Assembly (NCBI RefSeq): GCF_025628885.1
Contig: NZ_JAOTIF010000016.1
Location: 1 to 64,000, forward strand
Origin: Paraflavisolibacter caeni
GTDB taxonomy: Bacteria; Bacteroidota; Bacteroidia; Chitinophagales; Chitinophagaceae
DNA length: 64,000 nucleotides
Direction: 5' to 3'
Part shown: piece after piece, positions 52,699 through 59,789 of the stretch
Layout of the letters: each line of letters starts with the position of its first letter
How positions within the stretch are numbered: the stretch's first letter is position 1
Position numbers and translations under genes: made by a program
Notes under the pieces: model-generated
Database searches by the model: none
The model's input: the letters and a program-made list of their open reading frames with translations, nothing else
What the model was told of the DNA's origin: nothing

Positions 52699-53916
52699 TT
52701 ACAGGAAGTTCAATGGGGCATATTTTCCTCCCAGGATCTTTGTATCGTCTGCACCAAGCCATTTGTTTAAAACGGTGGCATAAACATTCTTGAAATCTAT
52801 TTGATATTTCAAGTCGCCATTATCTAAATCGGTAAGTGCAGGCATGGCATTGATCAAGCCTTTTTGCTTCAAGCCTCCACTCATAAAGAACATGTTGTTG
52901 GCAGTGCCATGGTCGGTACCACCGCTAGCGTTCTGGGCTACGCGCCTGCCAAATTCTGAGAAAGTAAATAACAATACGTCGTTGAAACGGTTATTGGCCT
53001 TCAAGTCTTTGATAAAAGCAGCCACGGCATCATTCATCTCCCTGAAAAGGCGCTGTTGTTGCGCCTGCTGGTTGATGTGTGTATCAAAGCTTCCCAATGA
53101 CACGTAATATACCTTAGTGTTGATGTCGGAAAAAATCAGAGAGGCAATGGTTTTAAAACTGTTGCCGGTTTCTGTCTTCGGATATTCTGCCCGGGAAGGA
53201 TGCAGCCGTGACTGCTTAAAAATGTAATCGGCAGAGGACAAAGTTTCTGCCATTGTTTTATATAAATATTCTACTGGTTGTTCGTCGTGGTGGTCGTGAG
53301 CGGCATCCTGATAATTATGAGCGCCCAGCACTTCTTTGAAGAAGCGTTCGTTGCTCATGCCATATAACCGCTTAGGATCTTTCAGGGCCAGGCCTTTTAC
53401 CTGATCGCCTTTGAGGGCCAGGCTCAGGACATCATCTATTTCCAAAGCTTGTGTAGGTTTATCACAGCCAGAGCACTGGGCATCCAGATAGCGGCCGATC
53501 CAGCCGGTATTCCAATACTCCTGGCTTTGGCTGGCGGTGTGCCAAATATCCATACTACGGAAATGAGACCTGTCAGGATTAGGATAGCCAACATTATTTA
53601 ATATGCCTAAAGAACCATCATCATAAGCTTCTTTAAATGCAGTTAAAGCAGGATGAAGTCCGGCTTCATCAGTCAGCGATAATGCCGCTGTACGTTCGAT
53701 ACCCAGCTTAGGCCGCGAACGGTAATAAATGTCGTTACGTACAGGTATTACGGTATTCAAGCCATCGTTACCGCCACTTAATTGCAGGATAACAACCACC
53801 TTGTTACCGGGAGGTACAAGGGTGCCTGTTTCGAATGCCTTTAAAAACTTTGGCACCATAAACGAGGCTGTGGCGAGCGACCCGACTTGTAAGAATTCAC
53901 GGCGTTTGAAATGCAT
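52699..53916 (-). CDS. DUF1501 family secreted protein
   Basis: A 405-residue protein with a twin-arginine-like or Sec leader 'MKFKRREFLQVGSLA'-type start (MHFKRREFLQVGSLATASFMV). 'VVVILQLSGGNDGLNTVIPV' and 'LLFTFSEFGRRVAQNASGGTDHGTANNMFFMSGGLK' are the DUF1501 (sulfatase/phosphatase-like alpha-beta fold) hallmarks. The 'RR' in the leader suggests Tat export. It is always found with DUF1800 in such genomes, and here follows it by 25 bp, so the two form one operon of unknown envelope function. Confidence 0.9.
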   Translation of the reverse strand: MHFKRREFLQVGSLATASFMVPKFLKAFETGTLVPPGNKVVVILQLSGGNDGLNTVIPVRNDIYYRSRPKLGIERTAALSLTDEAGLHPALTAFKEAYDDGSLGILNNVGYPNPDRSHFRSMDIWHTASQSQEYWNTGWIGRYLDAQCSGCDKPTQALEIDDVLSLALKGDQVKGLALKDPKRLYGMSNERFFKEVLGAHNYQDAAHDHHDEQPVEYLYKTMAETLSSADYIFKQSRLHPSRAEYPKTETGNSFKTIASLIFSDINTKVYYVSLGSFDTHINQQAQQQRLFREMNDAVAAFIKDLKANNRFNDVLLFTFSEFGRRVAQNASGGTDHGTANNMFFMSGGLKQKGLINAMPALTDLDNGDLKYQIDFKNVYATVLNKWLGADDTKILGGKYAPLNFL

Positions 53917-53941
53917 GGTAATATTATTAAAGTATTCAGGG

Positions 53942-55399
53942 TTAACACATTTGGTATTCCGGAGTGCTCATTAAATGCAGGGTAGCGGTTTTGATAAAAC
54001 CCTCACGACTACTGCTGTCTGCATAAGCTTTGATCAGATCTGCACTGGGTATTGACCTGGAAGGCAGAAGCGAAGCAGCTATCGATGTCAGCAGCTTTTC
54101 GCGCGGGATGCTCTCAAAATTTTTCGTATAATCGTTCCAGTTGATTTCCGCCTTTAATTGTTTTCCAAACCGTCCCATTGCCTTCCTGGCCTGCATTTCA
54201 TTACCTTTTTCCTCCTGGCGCCCCATCATTCTATCGTCATCATCTTTAGGACGGATGTTTAACTCGTCCTGATCGTTCAGCATTTGTGGTATACGGAGCC
54301 GTGTCATTAAGGTGGAGCTATCGATCCAGGTTTTACCACCTGGCCACCCTGCTACATTAGGAGGATAAAACAGTACCTGGCCAAGAATGCGCTGAAGTAG
54401 CAGAAGGGCCTCTTCATTCTGCAATTCCATAGGGAGCATTCTTTGCATGCCAGTTAATAATTCAATGGGAGATTTGATACGTGTTCCCCTGTTCTTTGCA
54501 TCATAAAACCAGTTGCTTGTGAAAATATCTTCAAGCAGCTTTGATATGTTATAATCATTTTGATAGAAGCGCCTTGCAAGCCAATCTACCTTTTCCATGT
54601 CTGCATTTTCATTGACAAAGAACCGGTACACTTTTAAGGTAATAAAGCTTGCTGTTTCCTTTCGTTCCAGCAACATATCCAACACGTCTTCGCCTTCAAA
54701 GGCACCAGTTTTGCCAAAGATGGTTTTGTTGCCAAAGTCGTGTTGAAAGCGACGGAACACAAATTCACCTTTCAGGTTGGCGCTCCAGCCGGTAAATGCA
54801 CGGGCGGCTTCCTTGATATCGTTTTCTGTATAATGACCACGGCCTAATGTAAACAACTCCATCACTTCACGGGCAAAGTTCTCATTAGGGTGGTCCTTCC
54901 TGTTCTGAGCCGCATTTAAGAAATTGAGCATGGCGGCAGATTTAGATACTTCGTGCAGCAGGTCGCGGAAGCTTCCTAAGGCATTGCTTCTGATGATGTG
55001 CAGCAAATCCTGTTGGTAAAATACATTAAGGTTACGGGATGCAAAATGCCCATGCCAGAATAGCGCCATCTTTTCTCTCAACTGGGCTTTGCTATTCACC
55101 ATTTCGGTTAGCCATAACAGATTGAGATTCTTTATGCTTTCCCGCTGTTTTTGCTGCACCATTTTACGGTTCTCTTCGTCCAGCTTTTTTCCCTCCTTGG
55201 CAGCATCGCCAATACCCATCATCAGTCCCTGCAAGTAGTTATCGGCGGCATCAATAAAATCGGGCTTTGTAGCAGATTCCTTTTGCAGTGCCTTGAACAA
55301 TTGCTGGGATGTAATATTATGTAGTTGCTGTAATTGGCTGGTAGCGGGGCCAAAGCCTGCCCGCCACATGAGATGGAGGTTGCTTTCAAAGTGGGACAT
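53942..55399 (-). CDS. DUF1800 family protein
   Basis: A 485-residue protein of the DUF1800 family. 'LHLMWRAGFGPATSQLQQL' is the start, 'LREKMALFWHGHFA' the central signature and 'ENFAREVMELFTLGRGHYTENDIKEAARAFTGW' the strongest block. Later 'RTRIKSPIELL' and 'LGQVLFYPPNVAGWPGGKTWIDSSTLMTRLR' confirm it. No classical signal peptide is visible. The function is unknown; its constant partner DUF1501 follows in the same operon. Confidence 0.92.
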   Translation of the reverse strand: MSHFESNLHLMWRAGFGPATSQLQQLHNITSQQLFKALQKESATKPDFIDAADNYLQGLMMGIGDAAKEGKKLDEENRKMVQQKQRESIKNLNLLWLTEMVNSKAQLREKMALFWHGHFASRNLNVFYQQDLLHIIRSNALGSFRDLLHEVSKSAAMLNFLNAAQNRKDHPNENFAREVMELFTLGRGHYTENDIKEAARAFTGWSANLKGEFVFRRFQHDFGNKTIFGKTGAFEGEDVLDMLLERKETASFITLKVYRFFVNENADMEKVDWLARRFYQNDYNISKLLEDIFTSNWFYDAKNRGTRIKSPIELLTGMQRMLPMELQNEEALLLLQRILGQVLFYPPNVAGWPGGKTWIDSSTLMTRLRIPQMLNDQDELNIRPKDDDDRMMGRQEEKGNEMQARKAMGRFGKQLKAEINWNDYTKNFESIPREKLLTSIAASLLPSRSIPSADLIKAYADSSSREGFIKTATLHLMSTPEYQMC

Positions 55400-55589
55400 A
55401 TTTATTTTTTTGCCGGAATTTATAAGACAGGAATTTGCAAGCCTGGTTTAATTGCAACAGAGATATAACATTAAATTCATATTACCTGATGTAAGTGAAG
55501 TTAAAGAGTGGGAAAACGATATAAAAAAGTAAATGGAGTATTGGAATAAATTCAGCCGGGAAGATAGGGATCAAGTTAAATGCTTGGGG

Positions 55590-55617
55590 GATGATAGATG
55601 ATAGTTGATAGATGATC
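55590..55617. repeat. Heptanucleotide tandem repeat (GATGATA)x4
   Basis: Four consecutive 7-bp units: GATGATA, GATGATA, GTTGATA, GATGATC. It lies 190 bp after the DUF1800 gene start, in the spacer. Confidence 0.85.
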
Positions 55618-55663
55618 GTGAGATATTGGGATGTGAGGAAATGGGTGGTGTAAAAATAGGTTT

Positions 55664-55729
55664 TCTAGGCTTTTCCTAGGCTTAGCTATGGATCAAGTAG
55701 GGCTCAGGTATGGCTGAGCAACGAAGGAT
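55664..55729. repeat. 11-bp phased repeat array 1 plus 9-mer
   Basis: Five units begin at 55664, 55675, 55686, 55697 and 55708: TCTAGGCTTTT, CCTAGGCTTAG, CTATGGATCAA, GTAGGGCTCAG, GTATGGCTGAG. Spacing is exactly 11 bp. Three bases after the last unit starts the 9-mer ACGAAGGAT (55721-55729). Confidence 0.75.
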
Positions 55730-55750
55730 GATAAGAAGGACCAGGGATTG

Positions 55751-55780
55751 GAATCTGCCAGAGGCAGAAAACTGACGGAT
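55751..55780. repeat. Dispersed hairpin repeat, copy 1
   Basis: GAATCTGCCAGAGGCAGAAA followed by ACTGACGGAT. The core TCTGCC-AGA-GGCAGA is a 6-bp hairpin. The related copy at 61674 has TCCGCC-AGA-GGCGGA, a compensated change in the stem. Confidence 0.7.
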
Positions 55781-55842
55781 AAAGAGACAGGGGAGTCTGG
55801 GTGTATGGGGATGGGAAAAAAAGGGGACCAGGAACGAAGGTG

Positions 55843-55908
55843 GCATACTGTTGTCATACTCTAGGTATACTGTTGGTATGCTTCAGGTATACTTGAGGTA
55901 CGAAGGAT
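55843..55908. repeat. 11-bp phased repeat array 2 plus 9-mer
   Basis: Five units begin at 55843, 55854, 55865, 55876 and 55887: GCATACTGTTG, TCATACTCTAG, GTATACTGTTG, GTATGCTTCAG, GTATACTTGAG. Spacing is exactly 11 bp. Three bases after the last unit comes ACGAAGGAT (55900-55908), the same 9-mer at the same distance as in array 1. Confidence 0.85.
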
Positions 55909-56024
55909 CCCTACTTGGAAGCTGGAGCTGGGAGAGGACAAAAGCGGCCATTTCCTGCCATTTTCTGCCAGATCGGCCAGAGGGGTTGGAGGGGTAGATG
56001 GGCAGCCCTAGCTTTAGGGAGTAA

Positions 56025-56639
56025 ATGAAAAAGATGAAACAGCTTTACATTGACAACAGGACCCGCCTGGTAGTAGTAGATGGCAAAGTGATGTCCCGGC
56101 TGCTGCTGGGTATCATCCGGGGCTCCATTGGGAAGTGCTTTGTGGTGAAGCACTACCGGGCCAACAAGAAAAAGAAGTGGAAAAAAAGGATCATCGTGAC
56201 CCGCTACCCGGATATGAGTGGGATTGTGGCCTCTGAAAAGCAGCGGGTAAGGAGGGATTTGTTCAAAGAGGCCGTGGTGTATGCCCAGTGGATCCTCTCG
56301 GATGCAGAAAGGAAGGAGACATTCAGGAAGACCCTGCCTAGGAAGAAGAGAAAGCATGTGTACCAGGCTGCCATCCGGTTGTATATGAATATGCAGGGGG
56401 ACAAGCAGTGGCTGAGAAAACAACTGGCAGTCAGGGGCATGATGAGTAGTGGAAGGAAGGAAATAGCGGAGGTGAGGGTGGTGAAGGGGGAATTGTTCAT
56501 GGGGAATGCTGGTGGAGGGAATGGTTGGGAGCAGTTGGGAGGCTGGAAGGTAGTGTGGCAGAAGGAAGTGACAGTGGGGCTTGAGGTGGTTGGTGTTTGT
56601 GGAAAGGAGCCGGCAGGTTTAGAAGTATTGCGGATTTAG
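56025..56639 (+). CDS. Basic protein of unknown function, paralog B
   Basis: A 204-residue basic protein, paralog of the one at 19-699. Residues ~20-150 match nearly throughout ('LLLGIIRGSIGKCFVVKHYR', 'YPDMSGIVASEKQRVRRDLF', 'YAQWILSDAERKETFRK'), then the tails diverge: this one is Gly/Val-rich ('MGNAGGGNGWEQLGGWKV'). The gene is somewhat more GC-rich than paralog A. The start could be ATG 56025 or ATG 56034; only the latter aligns with paralog A. No domain or localisation signal recognised. It is the first gene after two phased repeat arrays, which may be its control region. Confidence 0.6.
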   Translation: MKKMKQLYIDNRTRLVVVDGKVMSRLLLGIIRGSIGKCFVVKHYRANKKKKWKKRIIVTRYPDMSGIVASEKQRVRRDLFKEAVVYAQWILSDAERKETFRKTLPRKKRKHVYQAAIRLYMNMQGDKQWLRKQLAVRGMMSSGRKEIAEVRVVKGELFMGNAGGGNGWEQLGGWKVVWQKEVTVGLEVVGVCGKEPAGLEVLRI

Positions 56640-56837
56640 GGAGGAGAAGAAGTTCGTTTTTTTTATGTTTTCCAATAAGCACAACGGATGGGCTCATGCA
56701 GATTGGGCAACAAAGAATGCGAACCTGCGAGACACTGAGAGATAGTAAGTTATGCAGCTTTTTTAAAATCATTGTCTGGATAAGCTTGGTTCGTAAATTT
56801 ATCTACCTATGTGCAATTTTAAACAGACACTTTTCAA

Positions 56838-57308
56838 ATGAAAAATATCCCGACACTTTTTGAATGGGCAGGCGATATGACCACGTTTGAAACTCTTTTT
56901 GACAAGTTTTATGACAAGGTTTTAAAAGACGATCTTCTACAAGAGTTGTTTCAAAATTTGTCACCAGAACACAGGAAACACGTTGCCCATTTCGTAGCTG
57001 AAGTTTTTGGTGGTGACAAATTATACACCAACCTTGACAATGGCAGTCATTCAAAAATGATAGGTAAGCATATTGGCAAAATGTTGACAGAGGAAAAACG
57101 TAAAAGATGGATGGCTTTACTTATTGAAACGGCAGATGAAGTAGGACTGAAAAGCGACCCAGAATTTCGTTCGGCATTTATTGGGTATTTAGAATGGGGG
57201 ACAAGAATTGCCGTTATTAATTCGCAACTTACACAAAATCCTATGCAACAAGAAGAACCAATGCCGAATTGGGGTTGGGGCGAAACAAAAGGACCTTATT
57301 TACCATAA
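56838..57308 (+). CDS. Group II truncated hemoglobin
   Basis: A 156-residue globin of the 2/2 (trHbO) class. 'TLFEWAGDMTTFETLFDKFYDKVLKDDLLQELF' is the A-E helix start, 'HVAHFVAEVFGGDKLYT' follows, the proximal His F8 is in 'HSKMIGKHIGKMLTEEKRKRW', and Trp G8 in 'RKRWMALL' is typical of group II. 'YLEWGTRIAVINS' ends the fold. It probably binds O2, NO or peroxide-related ligands for detoxification. The gene is AT-rich against the preceding paralog gene. It is followed 16 bp later by an ABM monooxygenase gene, a likely pair. Confidence 0.88.
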   Translation: MKNIPTLFEWAGDMTTFETLFDKFYDKVLKDDLLQELFQNLSPEHRKHVAHFVAEVFGGDKLYTNLDNGSHSKMIGKHIGKMLTEEKRKRWMALLIETADEVGLKSDPEFRSAFIGYLEWGTRIAVINSQLTQNPMQQEEPMPNWGWGETKGPYLP

Positions 57309-57324
57309 ACCATAAAACTAAGAA

Positions 57325-57639
57325 ATGATTGTAGAATATATCCGTTATAAAGTAGAGAAAGACAGACGACAAGAATTTATTGACGCTTATATCAAAGCTT
57401 CTACACAGCTTAACGCTTCTGAATATTGTTTAGCTTATGAGATAAGTGAATGTGAAGAAGAATTGGGAAGTTTTATTGTACGAATTGAATGGACATCAAC
57501 TGACGAACATATAAATGGATTTAGAAAAAGCAATGTCTTTCCTGAGTTTTTTACAATTGTGAAACCGTTTTTCAACGACATTCAAGAAATGCGACATTAT
57601 AAGCTGACAAACATAAATAAACGAAAATATACACCTTGA
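57325..57639 (+). CDS. Antibiotic biosynthesis monooxygenase (ABM) family protein
   Basis: A 104-residue ferredoxin-fold protein. 'MIVEYIRYKVEKDRRQEFIDAYIKASTQLNASEYCLAYEI' and 'FIVRIEWTSTDEHINGFRKSNVFPEFFTIVKPF' match the ABM/YgiN-type quinol monooxygenase pattern. It is probably a dimeric oxygenase or heme-related protein. It is transcribed with the hemoglobin gene, which suggests a joint redox or NO stress role (inference). Composition is AT-rich, like its partner. Confidence 0.8.
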   Translation: MIVEYIRYKVEKDRRQEFIDAYIKASTQLNASEYCLAYEISECEEELGSFIVRIEWTSTDEHINGFRKSNVFPEFFTIVKPFFNDIQEMRHYKLTNINKRKYTP

Positions 57640-57743
57640 GCCCAACATGTGTAACTCTGACTTTCATTTTAAAGTATGTATTGGAAATAAAAATGGAATA
57701 ACAGACGAGCTGATTGATAGAAAGTGTACCTTGAAGTGTGCCC

Positions 57744-57784
57744 AAAAACAAAAAGCCCCGTAAGCTTTTTAACTTACAGGGCTT
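57744..57784 (-). terminator. Intrinsic terminator of the tRNA-like RNA gene
   Basis: On the minus strand, AAGCCCTGTAAG / CTTACGGGGCTT forms a 12-bp stem (one U-G) with an 8-nt loop, followed by TTTGTTTTT. It starts 16 nt after the tRNA-like 3' end, which fits a dedicated transcript. Confidence 0.85.
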
Positions 57785-57800
57785 CACATGAGAAATCTGC

Positions 57801-57971
57801 TGTAGGGGGAGGGTTCGAACCTCCACGGGGCCGTTAGACGCAACACAAAACTTAGTGGTCAACCCTGGTCGGCCGAACAAAGGTGTCAGGTCGGCTCTAT
57901 GTTGTTTTTATCCGGTGATCCCCACCCTCGAGACAAGAGGGCATGTCTGCCAAAAATTTCATCACCCCACA
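57801..57971 (-). tRNA. tRNA-like RNA with ~100-nt variable arm (class II)
   Basis: Minus strand, 171 nt. Acceptor TGTGGGG / CCCTACA pairs over 7 bp (an eighth C-G pair is possible outside). U8-G9; D-stem ATG/CAT; D-loop AAATTTTTGGCAGA with A14, G18-G19 and A21 in place; G26; anticodon stem CCCTC/GAGGG with 7-nt loop TTGTCTC (U33 present, anticodon read as GUC, position 37 unusually U); T-arm GGAGG-TTCGAAC-CCTCC, fully canonical. Between anticodon and T arms are 100 nt instead of 4-24. That insert starts with TGGGG, ends with CCCCG (a possible variable-arm stem) and contains CAACATAGAG/TTTTGTGTTG and CCGA/TCGG stems. G73, if 7/5, would suit serine identity; the D-arm recalls tRNA-Leu. No CCA is encoded. 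It could also be a pseudo-tRNA carrying an insertion. tmRNA is unlikely: the 5' end and length do not fit. Confidence 0.7.
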
Positions 57972-57999
57972 GTATTCATTTGTATCAATGATCTGAGAA

Positions 58000-58030
58000 C
58001 AAAATTAATACAAAACACTATTCCTTCAAA
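58000..58030 (-). promoter_or_regulatory. Bacteroidota-type promoter of the tRNA-like RNA
   Basis: On the minus strand, TTTG (58030-58027), a 19-bp spacer and TAATTTTG (58007-58000) match the -33/-7 consensus exactly. The predicted start lies about 20-25 nt before the RNA 5' end at 57971, leaving a leader that RNase P would remove. Confidence 0.65.
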
Positions 58031-58121
58031 ATTTTTCAAAGATTGTTTTAAATATTTAGACAATATTCATAACTTGGTAGAAAATATTGAATAACTTCAA
58101 ACAGACACTGCAAAATTAGCC

Positions 58122-58604
58122 ATGAATTTGAATATTGACAAACTTGATTTGCAAATTATTGAGTATTTAACACAAGATGCTCAAATTTCCTATGCAGATT
58201 TAGGTAAAAAGTTGTTCGTTTCGCCCGGAACGGTACATGTACGGATCAAGAAATTACAGGAAAGCGGCATTGTGAGCGGGACCCGAATGCATGTTGACCT
58301 AAAGAAACTGGGTTTTGATGTGATTGCATTCATTGGGATTTACCTGGAGAAAAGCTCCCTTTATGATGTGGTCGCTTCCGAGTTAGTGAAGATCCCTGAA
58401 ATCGTTCGCATGAATTACACAACCGGTAACTGGAGCATCTTTGCTGAGGTGGTTTGTAAGGATATTGCTCAATTGCGCAGTGTGCTGCACGATGAATTAC
58501 AAAAAATCAAAGGCATTGAACGCACTGAAACTTTCATTTCGCTGGAAGAATCGTTGAACAGGACGGTGAAGGTGATGGCGGATGAGGAGAATGATGCCCC
58601 CTAA
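58122..58604 (+). CDS. Lrp/AsnC family transcriptional regulator
   Basis: A 160-residue regulator. The N-terminal HTH 'LDKLDLQIIEYLTQDAQISYADLGKKLFVSPGTVHVRIKKLQESGIVSG'-type sequence (begins 'IDKLDLQIIEYL') is complete, and the C-terminal RAM/ligand domain follows ('VIAFIGIYLEKSSLYDVVASEL', 'MNYTTGNWSIFAEVVCKD'). It probably responds to an amino acid. It is divergent from the tRNA-like RNA gene. Its stop codon lies in the palindrome CCCCTAAGGGG and overlaps the stop of the ABC permease gene. Confidence 0.92.
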   Translation: MNLNIDKLDLQIIEYLTQDAQISYADLGKKLFVSPGTVHVRIKKLQESGIVSGTRMHVDLKKLGFDVIAFIGIYLEKSSLYDVVASELVKIPEIVRMNYTTGNWSIFAEVVCKDIAQLRSVLHDELQKIKGIERTETFISLEESLNRTVKVMADEENDAP

Positions 58605-58608
58605 GGGG
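58598..58608. repeat. Palindrome CCCCTAAGGGG at convergent stop codons
   Basis: CCCCT-A-AGGGG supplies TAA for the Lrp gene and TAG for the oppositely oriented ABC permease gene, which overlap by 4 bp. The same arrangement is found at 48020-48031. Confidence 0.8.
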
Positions 58609-59686
58609 AGCTCCGTACGCTTAAAGCGTCGCGGAGGCCGTTGCCCATCAGGTTGAAGGCGAACACGAGTAGCATGATGGCAAAGCCAGGAGCAAGGGCC
58701 AGTACTGGATTTTGGGTAATAATGAAATTATAGTTCTCTTTAATCATTAGCCCCCAGCTTGGTTGTGGCGGTTGTACTCCAATGCCAAGGAAACTTAGTC
58801 CTGCTTCTATTATGATGGCAGAGGCAAAGTTAGAAGCAGCAATAACGAGAATGGGTCCCAAAATATTGGGCAGGATATGCCGTAGAATAATCCTGGATGA
58901 GGAAAATCCTAATGCCCGGGCCGCTTCCACATATTGCAATTCTTTTGTAGCCAGTACCTGCCCACGTACCAGGCGGGCCACACTTACCCACATCGTTAAC
59001 CCGACAGCAATAAATATCTGCCAGAATCCTTTGCCAAGCAGCAGGGTTACGGCAAAAACCAGGAGTAATGTTGGTATGCTCCAAATTACATTCACGAGCC
59101 ACATCACCAGTTCGTCTGTTTTTCCACCAAAATAGCCACCGATGGCGCCCAGAAAAATACCTACGGTCAGGGAGATCAATACAGTTATAAAACCAACACT
59201 CAGGCTGATACGAGTGCCTATGATCAGCCGGCTTAATATATCACGGCCAAACTTATCTGTTCCTAATAAAAAGATTTTATGTACTACGGGTTCAGGAGCC
59301 AGAGCGGATAAGGCTAAACTCATACGTTCGCTCAAGTCTTCATCAATATACTTTTGAACAACGAGGCTATCGCTCTCTCTATGCCAATTTACTACAGGAA
59401 CATAGTCATATTTGTCGGGTCTGCCATATGCCATTTGCTCTAACAAACCAGGTTGCCGGGGCTGCAAAACTTTTTTTACCAGAACGAAAGACTGCCGGAA
59501 GCCAGGTTTTTGTCCTCCTATTTCCAGGATGATACGATTCGCAAAAGGAGAAGAATCGGGCGCGAAAAAGTAGCCAAACAAGGCCGTGAAAATAGAGAGC
59601 CCAATAATGATCAAGCCAGCAACAGCACCTTTGTTTTTCCATAAGCGCTTCCAGGTGGTATGCCAAAAGGATGGGGAGCTGTTCAT
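58601..59686 (-). CDS. Opp/Dpp-type ABC transporter permease
   Basis: A 361-residue inner-membrane permease, OppC/DppC side. An N-terminal membrane helix ('VAGLIIIGLSIFTALFGYFF') is followed by a long periplasmic insert (~60-140) and a permease domain with 'GTDKFGRDILSRLIIGTRISLSVG', the typical OppC start. The EAA loop is 'EAARALGFSSSRIILRHILPNILGP'. 'EAGLSFLGIGVQPPQPSWG' ends the family pattern. It probably imports oligopeptides. The partner permease, ATPases and binding protein are not next to it, so the transporter is split or the remaining genes lie elsewhere. Confidence 0.93.
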   Translation of the reverse strand: MNSSPSFWHTTWKRLWKNKGAVAGLIIIGLSIFTALFGYFFAPDSSPFANRIILEIGGQKPGFRQSFVLVKKVLQPRQPGLLEQMAYGRPDKYDYVPVVNWHRESDSLVVQKYIDEDLSERMSLALSALAPEPVVHKIFLLGTDKFGRDILSRLIIGTRISLSVGFITVLISLTVGIFLGAIGGYFGGKTDELVMWLVNVIWSIPTLLLVFAVTLLLGKGFWQIFIAVGLTMWVSVARLVRGQVLATKELQYVEAARALGFSSSRIILRHILPNILGPILVIAASNFASAIIIEAGLSFLGIGVQPPQPSWGLMIKENYNFIITQNPVLALAPGFAIMLLVFAFNLMGNGLRDALSVRSSP

Positions 59687-59705
59687 GAGAGAAAGATAGG
59701 AGAAA

Positions 59706-59730
59706 GTTTGGAGTTTGGGGTTTGGAGTTG
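59706..59730. repeat. Heptanucleotide repeat (GTTTGGR)x3
   Basis: GTTTGGA, GTTTGGG, GTTTGGA and a partial unit, in the spacer just upstream of the ABC permease start. It is the same family as the five-copy array at 33452-33490. Confidence 0.8.
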
Positions 59731-59789
59731 ATTATTATAAAAGGAAATGGCGGAGATGCAGGAAGTGCATTAGTAGTTGGAGTTAAATT

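Larger units (their letters stand above)
55400..56024. other. Repeat-rich intergenic region upstream of paralog B
   Basis: 625 bp without a gene but full of structure. In order: four 7-bp repeats (55590-55617), an array of five 11-bp repeats (55664-55718), a dispersed hairpin (55751-55780), a second array of five 11-bp repeats (55843-55897), and a GC-richer 120-bp leader before the basic-protein gene. The region is compositionally and structurally unlike the rest of the window's spacers. Confidence 0.8.

Noticed and set aside
57888-57962. A short in-frame ORF (about 21 codons, starting at the D-stem ATG) inside the tRNA-like RNA
   Set aside because: A run this short without a stop is expected by chance, and the bases are fully explained by tRNA structure. 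tmRNA-like tag function is not supported, since no tmRNA hallmarks are present.
57801-57971. tmRNA as the identity of the minus-strand RNA
   Set aside because: The 5' end lacks the tmRNA GG..UU.GACAG-type start, the length is less than half of tmRNA, and it has a proper anticodon arm and D-arm.
57855-58094. Plus-strand ORF of 79 codons across the tRNA-like gene and its promoter
   Set aside because: It overlaps a well-structured RNA gene and its promoter, and its composition is not protein-like.
56820-58104. Shared 11-mer AAACAGACACT just upstream of the hemoglobin and Lrp genes as a common operator
   Set aside because: Only two occurrences, not palindromic and at different distances from the start codons; chance is not excluded.
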